Position numbers and translations under genes: made by a program. The notes under the pieces are model-generated. The model was given only the letters and a program-made list of their open reading frames with translations. It searched no databases and was not told the origin of the DNA. Source: Cohnella zeiphila (GTDB taxonomy: Bacteria > Bacillota > Bacilli > Paenibacillales > Paenibacillaceae). From it: a stretch of DNA of 64,000 bases. Below, piece by piece: positions 36,232-47,757 of this stretch (its first letter is position 1; the number at the start of each line of letters is the position of its first letter). The DNA lies in NCBI RefSeq assembly GCF_014212055.1, contig NZ_JACJVO010000027.1, positions 62,001 through 126,000 of the forward strand. Direction: 5' to 3'.

Positions 36232-36256
36232 GAAGAGGAGAAGGGAGGCTAGCAAC

Positions 36257-37561
36257 ATGAGTACACCGACCACCTCTTTCGGCCGCGAAGCCGCCGCCGC
36301 GATCGCGCGCAGCAAGAACGAACCGGCCTGGCTGGTCGCCTGGCGGGAGGAAGCGGGCGACTTGACCCGAACGCTGGAGCTGCCGAAGCCGGAGAAGACG
36401 CCGCTTCAGCGCTGGAACCTGGATGTTCAGGGAACGCATCGCCCGGGCCGCGAGGTCGCCGCCGCGGCGGATTTGCCGGCGCCGATCGCGTCGCTGCTCG
36501 GAACGGCTGCGGACGGAGCGGTCATCGTCCAACATAATTCATCCGTCATTTATACGAAGCTGCCGGAAGAATGGAAGGCCAAGGGAGTCGTGCTGTCGAG
36601 TCTGGAAGACGCGGCCCGCACGCACGAGGAGCTCGTTCGCGCTCACCTCATGACCGCTTACGAGCGGGGCGAGCACAAGCTCTCCGCGATGCACGGGGCG
36701 CTGTGGAACGGCGGCGCGTTCCTGTACGTTCCGCGCGGCGTCGAGATCGAAGTGCCGGTTCAAGCGCTGCTGTATGCGGACGACGCGGAAGCGACCTTCG
36801 CTCCTCATATTCTTGTTATCGCCGATGCGAACAGCCGGGTGACGGTCGTCGAGACCGCATCGTCGTCTCTTGGCGAGACGGACGCGACACTGCTTCATAA
36901 CGGCGCCGTCGAAGTGTTCGCCAAAGCCGGCGCGCAAGTTCGCTACGCGGCCGTTCACCATATGGACAGCAAGGCGATCGACATCAGCTATCGCCGGGCG
37001 GTGCTGGAGAACGACGCCCGTATCGAGTGGATCGTCGGCGATTTGCACGAAGGCAATACGGTGACCGACACGTTGTCGGTTCTGAAGGGCAACGGCTCGA
37101 CGTCCGACGCCAAGATCATCTCCGTCGGCACGGGCTCGCAGCGTATGAGCTTGACGACGCGCGCGGTTCATTTCGGCCGCTCTTCGGAGAGCGACATGAT
37201 TACCCGGGCGGTCATGAAGGATGCGGCGACCGCCATCATCAACGGCATTACGAAGATCGAGAAAGGCGCGACCAAGGCCGACGGCCAGCAGACGGAGAAA
37301 GTGCTGATGCTGAGCCCGAAAGCCCGCGGCGACGCCAACCCGATCCTTCTGATCGACGAAGACGACGTCAAAGCCGGCCACGCCGCGAGCGTCGGCCAGG
37401 TCAATGCGGAGCAGGTGCACTATCTGATGTCGCGGGGCATTGCCAAGGAAGAGGCGGAACGGCTGATCATCTACGGATTCCTCGATCCGGTCGTCTCGCA
37501 GATTCCGCTGGAATCGGTCCGCGAGCTGCTGCACCGCATTTTGGAAAGGAAGCTGGGGTAA
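36257..37561 (+). CDS. sufD: Fe-S assembly protein SufD
   Basis: 434 residues, right-handed beta-helix protein paired with SufB. Features are HNGAVEVFAKAGAQVRYAAV, RAVHFGRSSESDMITRAVMK, EKVLMLSPKARGDANPILLI and HYLMSRGIAKEEAERLIIYG. ATG 36257 follows GGGAGG by eight bases. Its stop TAA is directly followed by the sufS ATG with no gap. Confidence 0.96.
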   Translation: MSTPTTSFGREAAAAIARSKNEPAWLVAWREEAGDLTRTLELPKPEKTPLQRWNLDVQGTHRPGREVAAAADLPAPIASLLGTAADGAVIVQHNSSVIYTKLPEEWKAKGVVLSSLEDAARTHEELVRAHLMTAYERGEHKLSAMHGALWNGGAFLYVPRGVEIEVPVQALLYADDAEATFAPHILVIADANSRVTVVETASSSLGETDATLLHNGAVEVFAKAGAQVRYAAVHHMDSKAIDISYRRAVLENDARIEWIVGDLHEGNTVTDTLSVLKGNGSTSDAKIISVGTGSQRMSLTTRAVHFGRSSESDMITRAVMKDAATAIINGITKIEKGATKADGQQTEKVLMLSPKARGDANPILLIDEDDVKAGHAASVGQVNAEQVHYLMSRGIAKEEAERLIIYGFLDPVVSQIPLESVRELLHRILERKLG

Positions 37562-39221
<1,660 letters not shown>

Positions 39222-39254
39222 GAGTTACCATCATGATGAAGGAGGTACATCGCC

Positions 39255-40652
39255 ATGGCGAAGCAAATGCCCGAATTGGAAGAGTACAAATATGGGTTCC
39301 GGGACGAGCATAAAGCGATCTTCCAATCCGGCAAAGGATTGACGCCGGAGATCGTCCGCACGATCTCGGAGATGAAGGGCGAGCCGGAATGGATGCTGAA
39401 GTTCCGTCTGAAGTCGCTGGAGCAGTTCGAGAAGATGGCGCTGCCGCGTTGGGGCGGCAACCTGGACGAACTCGACTTCAACGACATTCAGTACTACGTC
39501 AAGCCTTCCGAGAAGCAAGGCAAGACGTGGGAGGAAGTGCCGGAGGAGATCAAGGCGACGTTCGACAAGCTCGGCATTCCGGAAGCGGAGCAGAAGTTCC
39601 TTGCCGGCGTATCCGCGCAGTACGAATCCGAAGTCGTTTATCACAACATGCAGGAAGACCTGGAGAAGCAAGGCGTCATCTTCATGGATACCGACTCCGC
39701 GCTGCGTGAGCATCCGGAGATTTTCAAAGAACATTTCGGCACCGTCGTTCCGCCCGCGGACAATAAGTTCGCCGCGCTGAACAGCGCCGTCTGGTCCGGC
39801 GGCAGCTTCATTTACGTGCCGAAGGGCGTCAAATGCGAAATTCCGCTGCAGGCGTACTTCCGCATCAATTCGGAAAATATGGGCCAGTTCGAACGCACGC
39901 TGATCATCGCCGACGAAGGCAGCTTCGTGCACTACGTCGAAGGCTGCACGGCCCCGGTGTACAGCACGAATTCGCTGCACAGCGCGGTCGTCGAGATCAT
40001 CGCCAAGAAGGGCGCGCGCGTCCGCTACACGACGATTCAGAACTGGGCGCCGAATATCTATAACCTCGTCACCAAGCGCGCCGTCGCCGAAGAGGACGCG
40101 ACGATGGAATGGGTCGACGGCAACATCGGCTCCAAGCTGACGATGAAGTACCCGGCCGTCATCCTGAAGGGCCGCGGCGCGAAGGGCATGGTGCTCTCCA
40201 TCGCCGTCGCCGGCAAAGGCCAGCATCAGGACGCAGGCGCGAAGATGCTTCACCTGGCGCCGGACACGACGTCGACGATCGTGTCGAAGTCGATCTCGAA
40301 GCACGGCGGCAAAGTGACGTACCGCGGCATCGCCTCCTTCGGCCGCAACGCCGAAGGCGCGAAAGCGAACATCAAGTGCGACACGCTCATTCTCGATAAC
40401 CAGTCGACGAGCGACACGATCCCGTACAACGAGATCATGAACGACAACGTCACGCTGGAGCACGAAGCGACGGTATCCAAGGTGTCCGAGGATCAGCTGT
40501 TCTACCTGATGAGCCGCGGCCTGTCCGAAGCCGAAGCGACCCAGATGATCGTCATGGGCTTCATCGAGCCGTTCACGAAGGAATTGCCGATGGAGTACGC
40601 CGTCGAGATGAATCGTCTCATCAAGTTCGAGATGGAAGGCAGCATCGGGTAA
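39255..40652 (+). CDS. sufB: Fe-S assembly scaffold SufB
   Basis: 465 residues. Features are [70 protein letters not shown] and [20 protein letters not shown]. It is the scaffold on which the cluster is built with SufC and SufD. The ribosome site GGAGG precedes the ATG. It is the last gene of the operon and ends in a strong terminator. Confidence 0.97.
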   Translation: MAKQMPELEEYKYGFRDEHKAIFQSGKGLTPEIVRTISEMKGEPEWMLKFRLKSLEQFEKMALPRWGGNLDELDFNDIQYYVKPSEKQGKTWEEVPEEIKATFDKLGIPEAEQKFLAGVSAQYESEVVYHNMQEDLEKQGVIFMDTDSALREHPEIFKEHFGTVVPPADNKFAALNSAVWSGGSFIYVPKGVKCEIPLQAYFRINSENMGQFERTLIIADEGSFVHYVEGCTAPVYSTNSLHSAVVEIIAKKGARVRYTTIQNWAPNIYNLVTKRAVAEEDATMEWVDGNIGSKLTMKYPAVILKGRGAKGMVLSIAVAGKGQHQDAGAKMLHLAPDTTSTIVSKSISKHGGKVTYRGIASFGRNAEGAKANIKCDTLILDNQSTSDTIPYNEIMNDNVTLEHEATVSKVSEDQLFYLMSRGLSEAEATQMIVMGFIEPFTKELPMEYAVEMNRLIKFEMEGSIG

Positions 40653-40665
40653 GCCGGAAATATAG

Positions 40666-40729
40666 AAAATACGTGTTCGAGTTGACTGGACGTTCATGCG
40701 TCCTGGCTGCTCGGGCACGTATTTTTTTT
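40666..40729 (+). terminator. suf operon terminator
   Basis: Outer stem AAAATACGTG/CACGTATTTT with an inner hairpin GGACG/CGTCC, then eight T. Confidence 0.88.
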
Positions 40730-40863
40730 GGCTCGGTTGCGGTTTCGTTAGCCTTTCGTATCTGAGGAAAGAATGGATTTGCTTCGTTCTCCTGTCCTTT
40801 GTCCAAGCCATCGTCTCATTGCCGCATAAAGTATTGCATCTCGCAAGGAATTGAGGTGAAAAA

Positions 40864-41307
40864 ATGGCGATTATTCAAACAGTGCTCAACTATAACCGCG
40901 CTCAGTTGTCCAACTTCGCGGACTCTTCCTCCATTCTGATCGGCACCGCTAATGTCCTGCTTGCCGAATTCGGCTTGTTTGAACCGGCCGGGACGCAATT
41001 CATCCAACTGCAAACGACGGTAGGGTGGAACGTAACGGACGTCTCTCCGGTACCGCCCGATCAGACGCTCCTGCAGCTCACTATTTTCCGAGACGGCGTG
41101 CCCATCGCTTCTGCGGAACAGGAGTCGATCTCAAACGAAGAAGACACGCCGTTGGAAAATCTGGCCAGTTTCCAGACGATCATTAGAAGTACGACCGTCG
41201 GCCATCATGTCTATCAATTGTTCGCGTTAAATGAACAACCGGAACAAGGCACCATCACGGTCACCGGACCGGTCAGCATCTCGGCCATGGCTATCGGAAC
41301 TCCTTGA
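40864..41307 (+). CDS. Hypothetical beta-rich protein
   Basis: 147 residues, no signal peptide, no Cys, alternating beta-strand pattern (TQFIQLQTTVGWNVTDVSPV, QLTIFRDGVPIASAE, GTITVTGPVSISAMAIGTP). Short soluble proteins of this type occur in spore formers and may be spore-surface proteins, but that is a guess. GAGGTG precedes the ATG. It stands alone between suf and a converging L,D-transpeptidase. Confidence 0.65.
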   Translation: MAIIQTVLNYNRAQLSNFADSSSILIGTANVLLAEFGLFEPAGTQFIQLQTTVGWNVTDVSPVPPDQTLLQLTIFRDGVPIASAEQESISNEEDTPLENLASFQTIIRSTTVGHHVYQLFALNEQPEQGTITVTGPVSISAMAIGTP

Positions 41308-41402
41308 TGGGGCTTCCTTCTCAATGGCGTCGATCCCTATGGATGGACAACCTTTCCATCTTCTCGCCGGGTCTTCGGATTCGGCGATTCTATTTTGCGG
41401 CA

Positions 41403-41741
41403 TTAAGGTCTAATCGTTACCCGAGTGCCGATAGGCACCAGGGAAGATAGCGCGAGCACGTCTTCGTTGTACATGCGAATGCATCCATGAGAGACGAGCT
41501 TGCCGATCGACGAAGGATCGTTCGTGCCATGGATGCCGTAATGGGGCTTCGACAGGCCCATCCACAGGACTCCGAACGGACCGCCGGGATTCGCTTGTTT
41601 ATTAATGATCCGATATTCGCCCGTCGGCGTTCTCGTGACCATTCTTCCGATTCCTACGGGAAACGAGCGAACGACGGTGTCCCCGTCCAACAAGATGAGC
41701 TGACGATCGGACAGATCGACGATAATTCGGTAATCCGGCAT
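41403..41741 (-). CDS. Minimal L,D-transpeptidase (YkuD domain)
   Basis: 112 residues, a YkuD domain only: [20 protein letters not shown], then [16 protein letters not shown] and the catalytic [11 protein letters not shown]. It forms 3-3 cross-links or modifies peptidoglycan. There is no signal peptide or LysM domain, so it may act in the cytoplasm or spore or leave the cell another way. The start at 41741 follows AAAGGAG by ten bases; the frame is open 38 codons further with no better start. It diverges from the NlpC/P60 lipoprotein gene. Confidence 0.85.
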   Translation of the reverse strand: MPDYRIIVDLSDRQLILLDGDTVVRSFPVGIGRMVTRTPTGEYRIINKQANPGGPFGVLWMGLSKPHYGIHGTNDPSSIGKLVSHGCIRMYNEDVLALSSLVPIGTRVTIRP

Positions 41742-41853
41742 ACCGACCAACTCCTTTGGATCATGGTATGCGTACGGTAAAGAATGGAGACGGCATCTCC
41801 GCGCCGAAGGACTTGATGCGGAAAGAACCGGCATAAACGGAGAGGAACTGAAC

Positions 41854-42873
41854 ATGCTAACGGGAGTGCGAATCCATAAGCGGAGGCGATATTTCCCAAT
41901 GGGCCATCAAGCATTCCTCGTCCGGACGGTTGCGGCGGCAGCGGCGGTGGCGCTGGCCGTCTCCCTCGCCGGGTGCGTGCGCAATCCAGGCGACACGAGG
42001 GGAGATCTGAGCAAATACTCCGCTCCGGTCAAGATTAAATCGAAAAGCGAGACGATGCTGGAGGAGAGAGGCGCTTCCAGCTCCGTTCCAATCGTACAAA
42101 TTCATCGCTCGGATTACGTTGCCGCCGGCGACGTGGCGAGAGCGATCGGCCTTCACGGCCAGTGGCTGAAGGATGGGGCGTACGGCATCGGCTCGGAGGA
42201 TCCGGAGTGGACTTTCCGTACGGGCGAAAGCGAAGTCCGGCTGGGGGCAAAAGCGGAGCGAATGCCGGCGCCCGCGGTCAAGATGAGCAACCGTCTCTAT
42301 ATTCCGGCCGCCGCGTTGTCCGCTTTGTTCGGTCGAGTGGCGACTTTCGGACATGAGGGAAGCCGAATCGCGTTCTATCCGCAGCCGGCGAAGGTAAGAT
42401 CGGAAGCCGCGAAGCTTCCGTTCTCCGATGCCAAGCAGAACGGGAATATTCGCTCCCTGTCCGCAGGAGGATCCAAGTACGATTCCTTGATCGACGATGC
42501 CAAAAAATTTCTGGGCGTCCGATATGATTTCGGGACCGGCAATTACGCGGATACGGGGACATTCGATTGTTCCTCGTTCGTGCAGTATTTGTTCGGGCAC
42601 TACGGCGTCAACCTGCCGCGCACGGCCCGGGAGCAGGGGCAGGAGGGAACGGCCGTATCCCGGGATTCGCTGCAAACCGGCGATCTCTTGTTCTTCTCCG
42701 TGCCCGGCCGCTTTAAAAGCGACAGCACCCCCGGCCATGTCGGCATCTATATGGGGAACGGAAGCATGATCCACTCCAGTCCTCAGCCGAACGACGGCGT
42801 ACAGATCAGCGACATCAACTCCAGTTACTGGCAGGACCACTTCTTGTTCGCGAAGCGGATTCCGTTGCCGTAA
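41854..42873 (+). CDS. NlpC/P60 cell-wall hydrolase lipoprotein
   Basis: 339 residues from ATG 41854 (GGAGAGG upstream); ATG 41899, 15 codons on, is an alternative. Basic N-terminus, hydrophobic stretch and lipobox LAGC mark a lipoprotein. Residues about 75-185 are a stalk-like domain similar to the copper-amine-oxidase N-domain. The C-terminal NlpC/P60 domain has catalytic Cys in [10 protein letters not shown], His in PGHVGIYMG and a third polar residue in MIHSSPQ. It cleaves peptidoglycan stem peptides outside the membrane. It is divergent from the L,D-transpeptidase, another wall enzyme. Confidence 0.88.
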   Translation: MLTGVRIHKRRRYFPMGHQAFLVRTVAAAAAVALAVSLAGCVRNPGDTRGDLSKYSAPVKIKSKSETMLEERGASSSVPIVQIHRSDYVAAGDVARAIGLHGQWLKDGAYGIGSEDPEWTFRTGESEVRLGAKAERMPAPAVKMSNRLYIPAAALSALFGRVATFGHEGSRIAFYPQPAKVRSEAAKLPFSDAKQNGNIRSLSAGGSKYDSLIDDAKKFLGVRYDFGTGNYADTGTFDCSSFVQYLFGHYGVNLPRTAREQGQEGTAVSRDSLQTGDLLFFSVPGRFKSDSTPGHVGIYMGNGSMIHSSPQPNDGVQISDINSSYWQDHFLFAKRIPLP

Positions 42874-42903
42874 CGGATCACAGTCGTTTCTCCAATCATG
42901 ATA

Positions 42904-42934
42904 AAGGCCGCCGCAAAACGTCGCAGGCGGCCTT
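42904..42934. terminator. Bidirectional hairpin terminator
   Basis: Stem AAGGCCGCC/GGCGGCCTT with a 13-nt loop lies between the converging NlpC/P60 and HD-GYP genes. The T-runs are weak on both sides. Confidence 0.65.
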
Positions 42935-42942
42935 GCTTCTCG

Positions 42943-44016
42943 TCAGGACAGGGAAACCTGAACGATCTCCAGATCGGGTTCCACCGATAGGTCGAGAAAC
43001 CGGTCTTTGGCGACCTGAACGAGCGGGTGGAACGGGTCGGTCGGGTGATTCAGGACGACGGTGCCGCTCTCGCCGTTGGTCAGTTTCACTTTCTTGCCAA
43101 TGAGGTTCGGCAGCATGTGAAAGACGAAAGTCTGGACCATGAGCGGATCCAGTTCCTGGAATCCCATCCGGTAAAGCTCCTTGAGCACGGACAGCTGATC
43201 CTTCTTCTCCTTGTAGACGCGTGTCGAAATCATGGCGCTGTAAACGTCCGCAACCGCAACGACCTTCGCGATCGGATGGATCTGGCTGCCCGACAGGCCG
43301 CTCGGATATCCGTGCCCGTCGGTCCGTTCGTGATGCTGGCGCGCGGCCTCGGCCACTTCGTCTTCGAAGCCCGAGGCGCGCAAAATTTCGTAACCGTATG
43401 ACGGATGGTTGCGGATCTCCGCAAACTCCTCGTCGGTCAGCTTGCCGGGCTTGTTCAGAATATCGCCCGGTATCCGGCACTTGCCGATATCGTGAAGGAA
43501 GCCTGCCTTGCCGGCCATCTGCGTGGCCGCCTCCGACCAGCCGAGCCACTTGGCCAAATAGTAGCAAAGCATGCCGACCTGTACGGAATGTTGGTAGGTA
43601 TAATCGTCCTGGTTATTCAGCATGAGAAGCAGGGAGACGACGTCGCGCTCTTCCCGGAAGTTGTTCATCAGCGGCCGAAAACTCTCGTTGACGTCGCTCT
43701 CGTTCACTTGCCCTTCTTCCATCGCCTGGCGGAAGAGCTGTTCGAATCCGGCGACCGCATCCTCGAAGGAAGCGAGAAGCTCTTCGGAGGCTCGGAATGC
43801 AGGCGCATCGTCCTCATTAGGCTCGGGAACGCTTTCAAGAAAAGCGGCGCTCGATCTCTGTTCGATCTCCACGTAATCGATATGATGCTGGAAGAGACGG
43901 GACAGATCGCGGTCCTGCAGAACCGTCCCCTTGCTCAGCACATGGAGTCCGTAGGAATTGAAAATATCTTCGGCAAGCCGATCTCCGCTTTGGAGATCGA
44001 AGATTCGGATCCTCAT
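42943..44016 (-). CDS. HD-GYP domain cyclic-di-GMP phosphodiesterase
   Basis: 357 residues. The N-terminal 130 residues form a DUF3391-like region (RIFDLQSGDRLAEDIF). The HD-GYP domain has HSVQVGMLCYYLAKWL, FLHDIGKCRIPGDILNKPG, HHERTDGHGYPSGLSG and VADVYSAM. A beta-rich C-terminal extension ends the protein. The start at 44016 follows AAAGGAG by ten bases; earlier in-frame ATG codons lack a site. It is a paralogue of the protein at 48831-49931. Confidence 0.88.
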   Translation of the reverse strand: MRIRIFDLQSGDRLAEDIFNSYGLHVLSKGTVLQDRDLSRLFQHHIDYVEIEQRSSAAFLESVPEPNEDDAPAFRASEELLASFEDAVAGFEQLFRQAMEEGQVNESDVNESFRPLMNNFREERDVVSLLLMLNNQDDYTYQHSVQVGMLCYYLAKWLGWSEAATQMAGKAGFLHDIGKCRIPGDILNKPGKLTDEEFAEIRNHPSYGYEILRASGFEDEVAEAARQHHERTDGHGYPSGLSGSQIHPIAKVVAVADVYSAMISTRVYKEKKDQLSVLKELYRMGFQELDPLMVQTFVFHMLPNLIGKKVKLTNGESGTVVLNHPTDPFHPLVQVAKDRFLDLSVEPDLEIVQVSLS

Positions 44017-44143
44017 GCTCTTAAGCTCCTTTGGACCTTTCGTGGAATTGTCCGGAAATTCGGTAAAATTCGCCATCATTTGCTACTCCTATGCTACCAA
44101 ATGAAGGGAACTGTTTGCAACAGGAATCCGCGAGAATCCAAGG

Positions 44144-44878
44144 CTATTCCGCCAGCGGATTCCATGCCTCGCCCGACTGGTATCCTTTCCAGACGGAGCC
44201 GTCCTCGTACACTTCTTTCTTCCAGATCGGAACGGTCCGTTTCAATTCCTCGATGGCAAACCGGCTGGCATCGTAGCTGTCCGAACGATGCGGCGAGGAG
44301 ACGGCGATCAGGACGCTGGCTTCGCCGATCCCGACCGGTCCGATCCGATGGTGGATGGAGCAGAGCGTGCCGGGCCACCGGCTTGCGATTTGTTCTCCGA
44401 TCTCCCGCAGGCTGCGGAGGGCCATGGGGACGTAAGCTTCGTATTCAAGCAGCACCGTTCGCGAGCCTTGCGTCCACTCGCGGGTCGTTCCGACGAAGAG
44501 CAGGGCCGCGCCGTGGTCCGGATGGGCTACCTGTTCCAGCACGCCGTCGGTTCGGAGCGGTTCCTCGAGGATTGCGTACCGCTCCGGACGCTCGGCGGAA
44601 TGTCCGGAGGAGGGCGGCGTGTCCTGTCCGCCGGATACGGGGGGGAGCAGGGCCAGTTCGTCGTCCCGGGATACGATGGCGTCGTCGGGGGCGAAGCTTT
44701 GGTTGCATGCCAGAAAGGACACGTTCAACAGGGCGGCATGTTCGGGAAAACGCTCGGCCAGCCTGCGTTTGATTTCTCCGGCTTGGAGCTCCTCCTCGGC
44801 GAAGTCAAGGTGCAGCAAGCGGGCGTTCAGTCGTTCCGCCAAGCCGGCGAACAGCGTAATCTGCCATGTATTTTCCAT
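44144..44878 (-). CDS. MoaD-MoaE fusion, molybdopterin synthase
   Basis: 244 residues. Residues 1-84 are a MoaD ubiquitin-like domain ending in VSGG (G83-G84), the diglycine that must be a free C-terminus to carry the thiocarboxylate. Residues about 100-244 are MoaE with ALLFVGTTRE, HRIGPVGIGEASVLIAVSSP and the catalytic lysines in PIWKKEVYEDGSVWKG. Converting precursor Z to molybdopterin would need cleavage after the diglycine, as described for the mycobacterial fusion MoaX. It diverges from moaA; the gap has an inverted repeat TATTCTT/AAGAATA (44911-44929). Confidence 0.9.
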   Translation of the reverse strand: MENTWQITLFAGLAERLNARLLHLDFAEEELQAGEIKRRLAERFPEHAALLNVSFLACNQSFAPDDAIVSRDDELALLPPVSGGQDTPPSSGHSAERPERYAILEEPLRTDGVLEQVAHPDHGAALLFVGTTREWTQGSRTVLLEYEAYVPMALRSLREIGEQIASRWPGTLCSIHHRIGPVGIGEASVLIAVSSPHRSDSYDASRFAIEELKRTVPIWKKEVYEDGSVWKGYQSGEAWNPLAE

Positions 44879-44998
44879 TAGATGTACTCTTTCCTTCCAT
44901 TAATGTACGATATTCTTTTTTCAAGAATACCATATCGACGGCGAAAATGTTATGCTAATAGCATCTATGGAGGCTTCTGAAGGCAAGGAGGGACACGG

Positions 44999-46003
44999 AT
45001 GACGGAGCTGATCGACAGATTCGGCCGCAAGCATACGTATTTGCGAATTTCGGTGACGGACCGCTGCAATTTGCGGTGCCTTTATTGCATGCCGGAAGAA
45101 GGCATGACATTCATGGAGCAGGAACGGCTGCTGACGTTCGGCGAGATCGAACGGGTTGTCGAAGCGGCGGCGGCGCGGGGCATTTCCAAGCTGCGAATTA
45201 CCGGCGGCGAGCCTCTCGTCCGTCCGAACCTCGACGAATTGATCGAACGGCTGGCCGCCATTCCCGGCATCCGGGAAATCGCGCTGACGACGAACGGCCT
45301 ACTGCTGGAAAAGCAGGCGAAAAGGCTCAAGGAAGCCGGTCTGACCCGGGTCAACATCAGCCTGGATACGCTGGATCCGGCGAGGTTCCGTTTTATCGCC
45401 AGACGCGGTCACCTGGATCGGGTGCTGGACGGAATCCGGGCGGCTGCCGAAGCGGGGCTCGCTCCGATCAAGCTGAATTGCGTCCTGCTCAAAGGAATCA
45501 ACGAGGACGAGATCGAATCCTTTCTGAGGATGACCTTGGAGCAGCCGCTGCACGTCCGTTTTATCGAATACATGCCGATCGGCCACGATGACGCGGGATG
45601 GCGCTCGCACTATTTGCCGCTCGCCCGCGTTCTGGAAACGGCCGAAGCGGCGGGCTTCGGGCTGGAGCTGGGAGAAGACGCGCCGGCCGGCAGCGGGCCG
45701 TCGGAGAACTGGCGCATTCGCGGCGCTGCCGGCACGTTCGGATTGATTCATCCGATCAGCGAGCATTTCTGCCAAAGCTGCAATCGGCTGAGATTGACGG
45801 CGGACGGCCATATCAAGCCATGCCTGTATTGGATGGACGAATTGAACGTCCGGGCCGCGCTCGGTTCCCGGGAGGAGCTGGACGCGCTCCTGGACCGGGC
45901 GATGGCGATCAAGCCGGAGAACCACGAGATGGCGGCCCTGCTCGCGGGCGAGACGCTATCCCGCGCGCCGACGGAGCGGAGAATGTCGCAGATCGGCGGC
46001 TGA
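44999..46003 (+). CDS. moaA: GTP 3',8-cyclase MoaA
   Basis: 334 residues, radical SAM enzyme of molybdenum cofactor synthesis. The N-terminal cluster motif is TDRCNLRCLYC; the second cluster is in FCQSCNRLRLTADGHIKPC; the C-terminus ends in the catalytic diglycine (QIGG). AAGGAGGG precedes the ATG. It diverges from the MoaD-MoaE fusion; moaC, moeA and moeB are not in the window. Confidence 0.96.
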   Translation: MTELIDRFGRKHTYLRISVTDRCNLRCLYCMPEEGMTFMEQERLLTFGEIERVVEAAAARGISKLRITGGEPLVRPNLDELIERLAAIPGIREIALTTNGLLLEKQAKRLKEAGLTRVNISLDTLDPARFRFIARRGHLDRVLDGIRAAAEAGLAPIKLNCVLLKGINEDEIESFLRMTLEQPLHVRFIEYMPIGHDDAGWRSHYLPLARVLETAEAAGFGLELGEDAPAGSGPSENWRIRGAAGTFGLIHPISEHFCQSCNRLRLTADGHIKPCLYWMDELNVRAALGSREELDALLDRAMAIKPENHEMAALLAGETLSRAPTERRMSQIGG

Positions 46004-46047
46004 CGCGCCGGTTGGCGTGCAGGTTGCGCAGCCCGGATCAATCATGT

Positions 46048-46059
46048 TACGTTAACGTA
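46048..46059. promoter_or_regulatory. Palindrome TACGTTAACGTA, possible operator
   Basis: A perfect 12-bp palindrome lies 71 bases before the YunD-type gene and 45 bases after moaA. Short palindromes of this form are typical of TetR- or MerR-type operators, but no such regulator is nearby. Confidence 0.35.
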
Positions 46060-46129
46060 GGATCCGGAAGGGGTTGGCCCCGAAGGCCGGTGAACAACAG
46101 GCGCCAAGTGCGGGCGGCGGGAGGGTGCC

Positions 46130-47575
46130 ATGAACGATAAAATCGCGGAGACGCTGACGCTGCTTCATACGAACGACATTCACAGCCATTTTGAAGAAGC
46201 CGCGCGCATCGCTTGGTATTTCCGGCAGATGCGCAAGGAGACGCCCGCGGATCGGCTGCTGGCGATCGAATGCGGCGATTTCCTGGACCGGGTGCGGATC
46301 GAGACGGAAGGAACGCACGGAATGGCCAATCGGGCGATGCTGGAGATGCTAGCATACGACGCGGTGACGCTTGGCAACAACGAGGGCTTGACGTTCACGA
46401 AGGAGCAATTGGACGCGCTGTACGAAGGAGCGCCTTTCCAGGTTGTCTGCGCCAATCTGACGGACTCGGCGAGCGGGGAACGCCCCTGCTGGATGAAACC
46501 GACGACCGTTATCGAGAAGGCGGGATGGCGAATCGGTCTGATCGGGCTGACGGCTCCGTTCGGCGATTTCTACGAGCTGCTGGGCTGGACCGCTGCCGAT
46601 CCGTTTGAGGAAGCGGCACGCCTGGTTCCCGCGCTTCGCAAGGAGGCGGATGTCGTAATAGCGATTTCGCATCTCGGCCTCCGTTCGGACCAGCGTCTGG
46701 CCGAGGAGATCGAGGGTATCGACATCATCCTCGGAGCGCATACGCATCATTTGCTTGAAGTGCCGCTCCGAATCGGCCGTACAACCGTCTGCGCGGCGGG
46801 CAAGTTCGGGCGCCATCTCGGCCTGCTGAAGCTGACCAGGCGCGATGGGGGCGGTTTGTCGGTCGAAGGAGGCTGTCTCCCGACGGACGGAATGGCCGCG
46901 GACGGGGCGTTCGAGGTGCTCGTGGCGGAAAGCCGCGAACGGGCGGACAAGGCGATGGGCGGCACGATCGCCGTGCTGGAAGAAGCGCTGGAGACGGCGC
47001 TGGAAATCGAATCGCCGCTCGGCAACCTGCTGGCGAGCGGCGTCCGCCATGCGGCCGGTGCCGAGATCGGGCTCGTCAACTCGGGACAGCTTCTCGGCGG
47101 CTTGCCGGCGGGACCGGTTACGGCAAGGGACATCCATGCGATCTGCCCTTCGCCGATCAATCCGTGCGAGATGAGGCTGACCGGAGCGACGCTGAAGCGG
47201 GCGCTGGAGGAAAGTCTGCTGCCCGAGTTCATCGGGCTCGAGTTTCAAGGCTTCGGCTTCCGCGGCAAGGCGCTCGGAACGCTGTGCGTGGACGGCGTCG
47301 AATGGTCGTTCGACGAATCGAAGCCGCCATTGGAGCGGACCGTCGACATTCTCGTGAACGGCGCACCGCTGGAGGAATCGCGGGAGTATCGCGTCGGAAC
47401 GCTCGACATGTTCACGTTCGGCGTCGGCTACCTGGGCTTGAAAGAAGGAGTCGTCGAGCGGTATCTGCTGCCGGAATTCATTCGCGACGTGCTGGCGGCG
47501 TCCTTGAACGACCCGGCGCGGGTGGCCGACTGCCGGAGGATGAGAAGGCGCACGGCGAACCGCCTTGGAGGCTAA
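46130..47575 (+). CDS. yunD: YunD-type metallophosphoesterase / 5'-nucleotidase
   Basis: 481 residues. The N-terminal calcineurin-like domain has LLHTNDIHSHFE, IECGDFLDR, TLGNNEGLTF, ISHLGLRSDQ and GAHTHH; the C-terminal 5'-nucleotidase domain follows (NLLASGVRHAAGAEIGLVNS). There is no signal peptide, so it is probably cytoplasmic like YunD, unlike secreted UshA-type enzymes. The nucleotide or sugar-nucleotide substrate is not evident. Confidence 0.88.
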   Translation: MNDKIAETLTLLHTNDIHSHFEEAARIAWYFRQMRKETPADRLLAIECGDFLDRVRIETEGTHGMANRAMLEMLAYDAVTLGNNEGLTFTKEQLDALYEGAPFQVVCANLTDSASGERPCWMKPTTVIEKAGWRIGLIGLTAPFGDFYELLGWTAADPFEEAARLVPALRKEADVVIAISHLGLRSDQRLAEEIEGIDIILGAHTHHLLEVPLRIGRTTVCAAGKFGRHLGLLKLTRRDGGGLSVEGGCLPTDGMAADGAFEVLVAESRERADKAMGGTIAVLEEALETALEIESPLGNLLASGVRHAAGAEIGLVNSGQLLGGLPAGPVTARDIHAICPSPINPCEMRLTGATLKRALEESLLPEFIGLEFQGFGFRGKALGTLCVDGVEWSFDESKPPLERTVDILVNGAPLEESREYRVGTLDMFTFGVGYLGLKEGVVERYLLPEFIRDVLAASLNDPARVADCRRMRRRTANRLGG

Positions 47576-47757
47576 GAGCAGGCGCCGTGCGCAGGAGCAA
47601 ACTTAATATTTTTTTAAGAATCGCATAAGAATTGTCTTTTCATTCTCGTTTACAATGAAACTTATCCTATAATATTCTCTTGAAGGAGGCATGCTGCGAG
47701 TTTACTATTGTCGAATGAGGACTGTCGAAAGCTGCAAAACGGAAGCGGAGGTAAATC

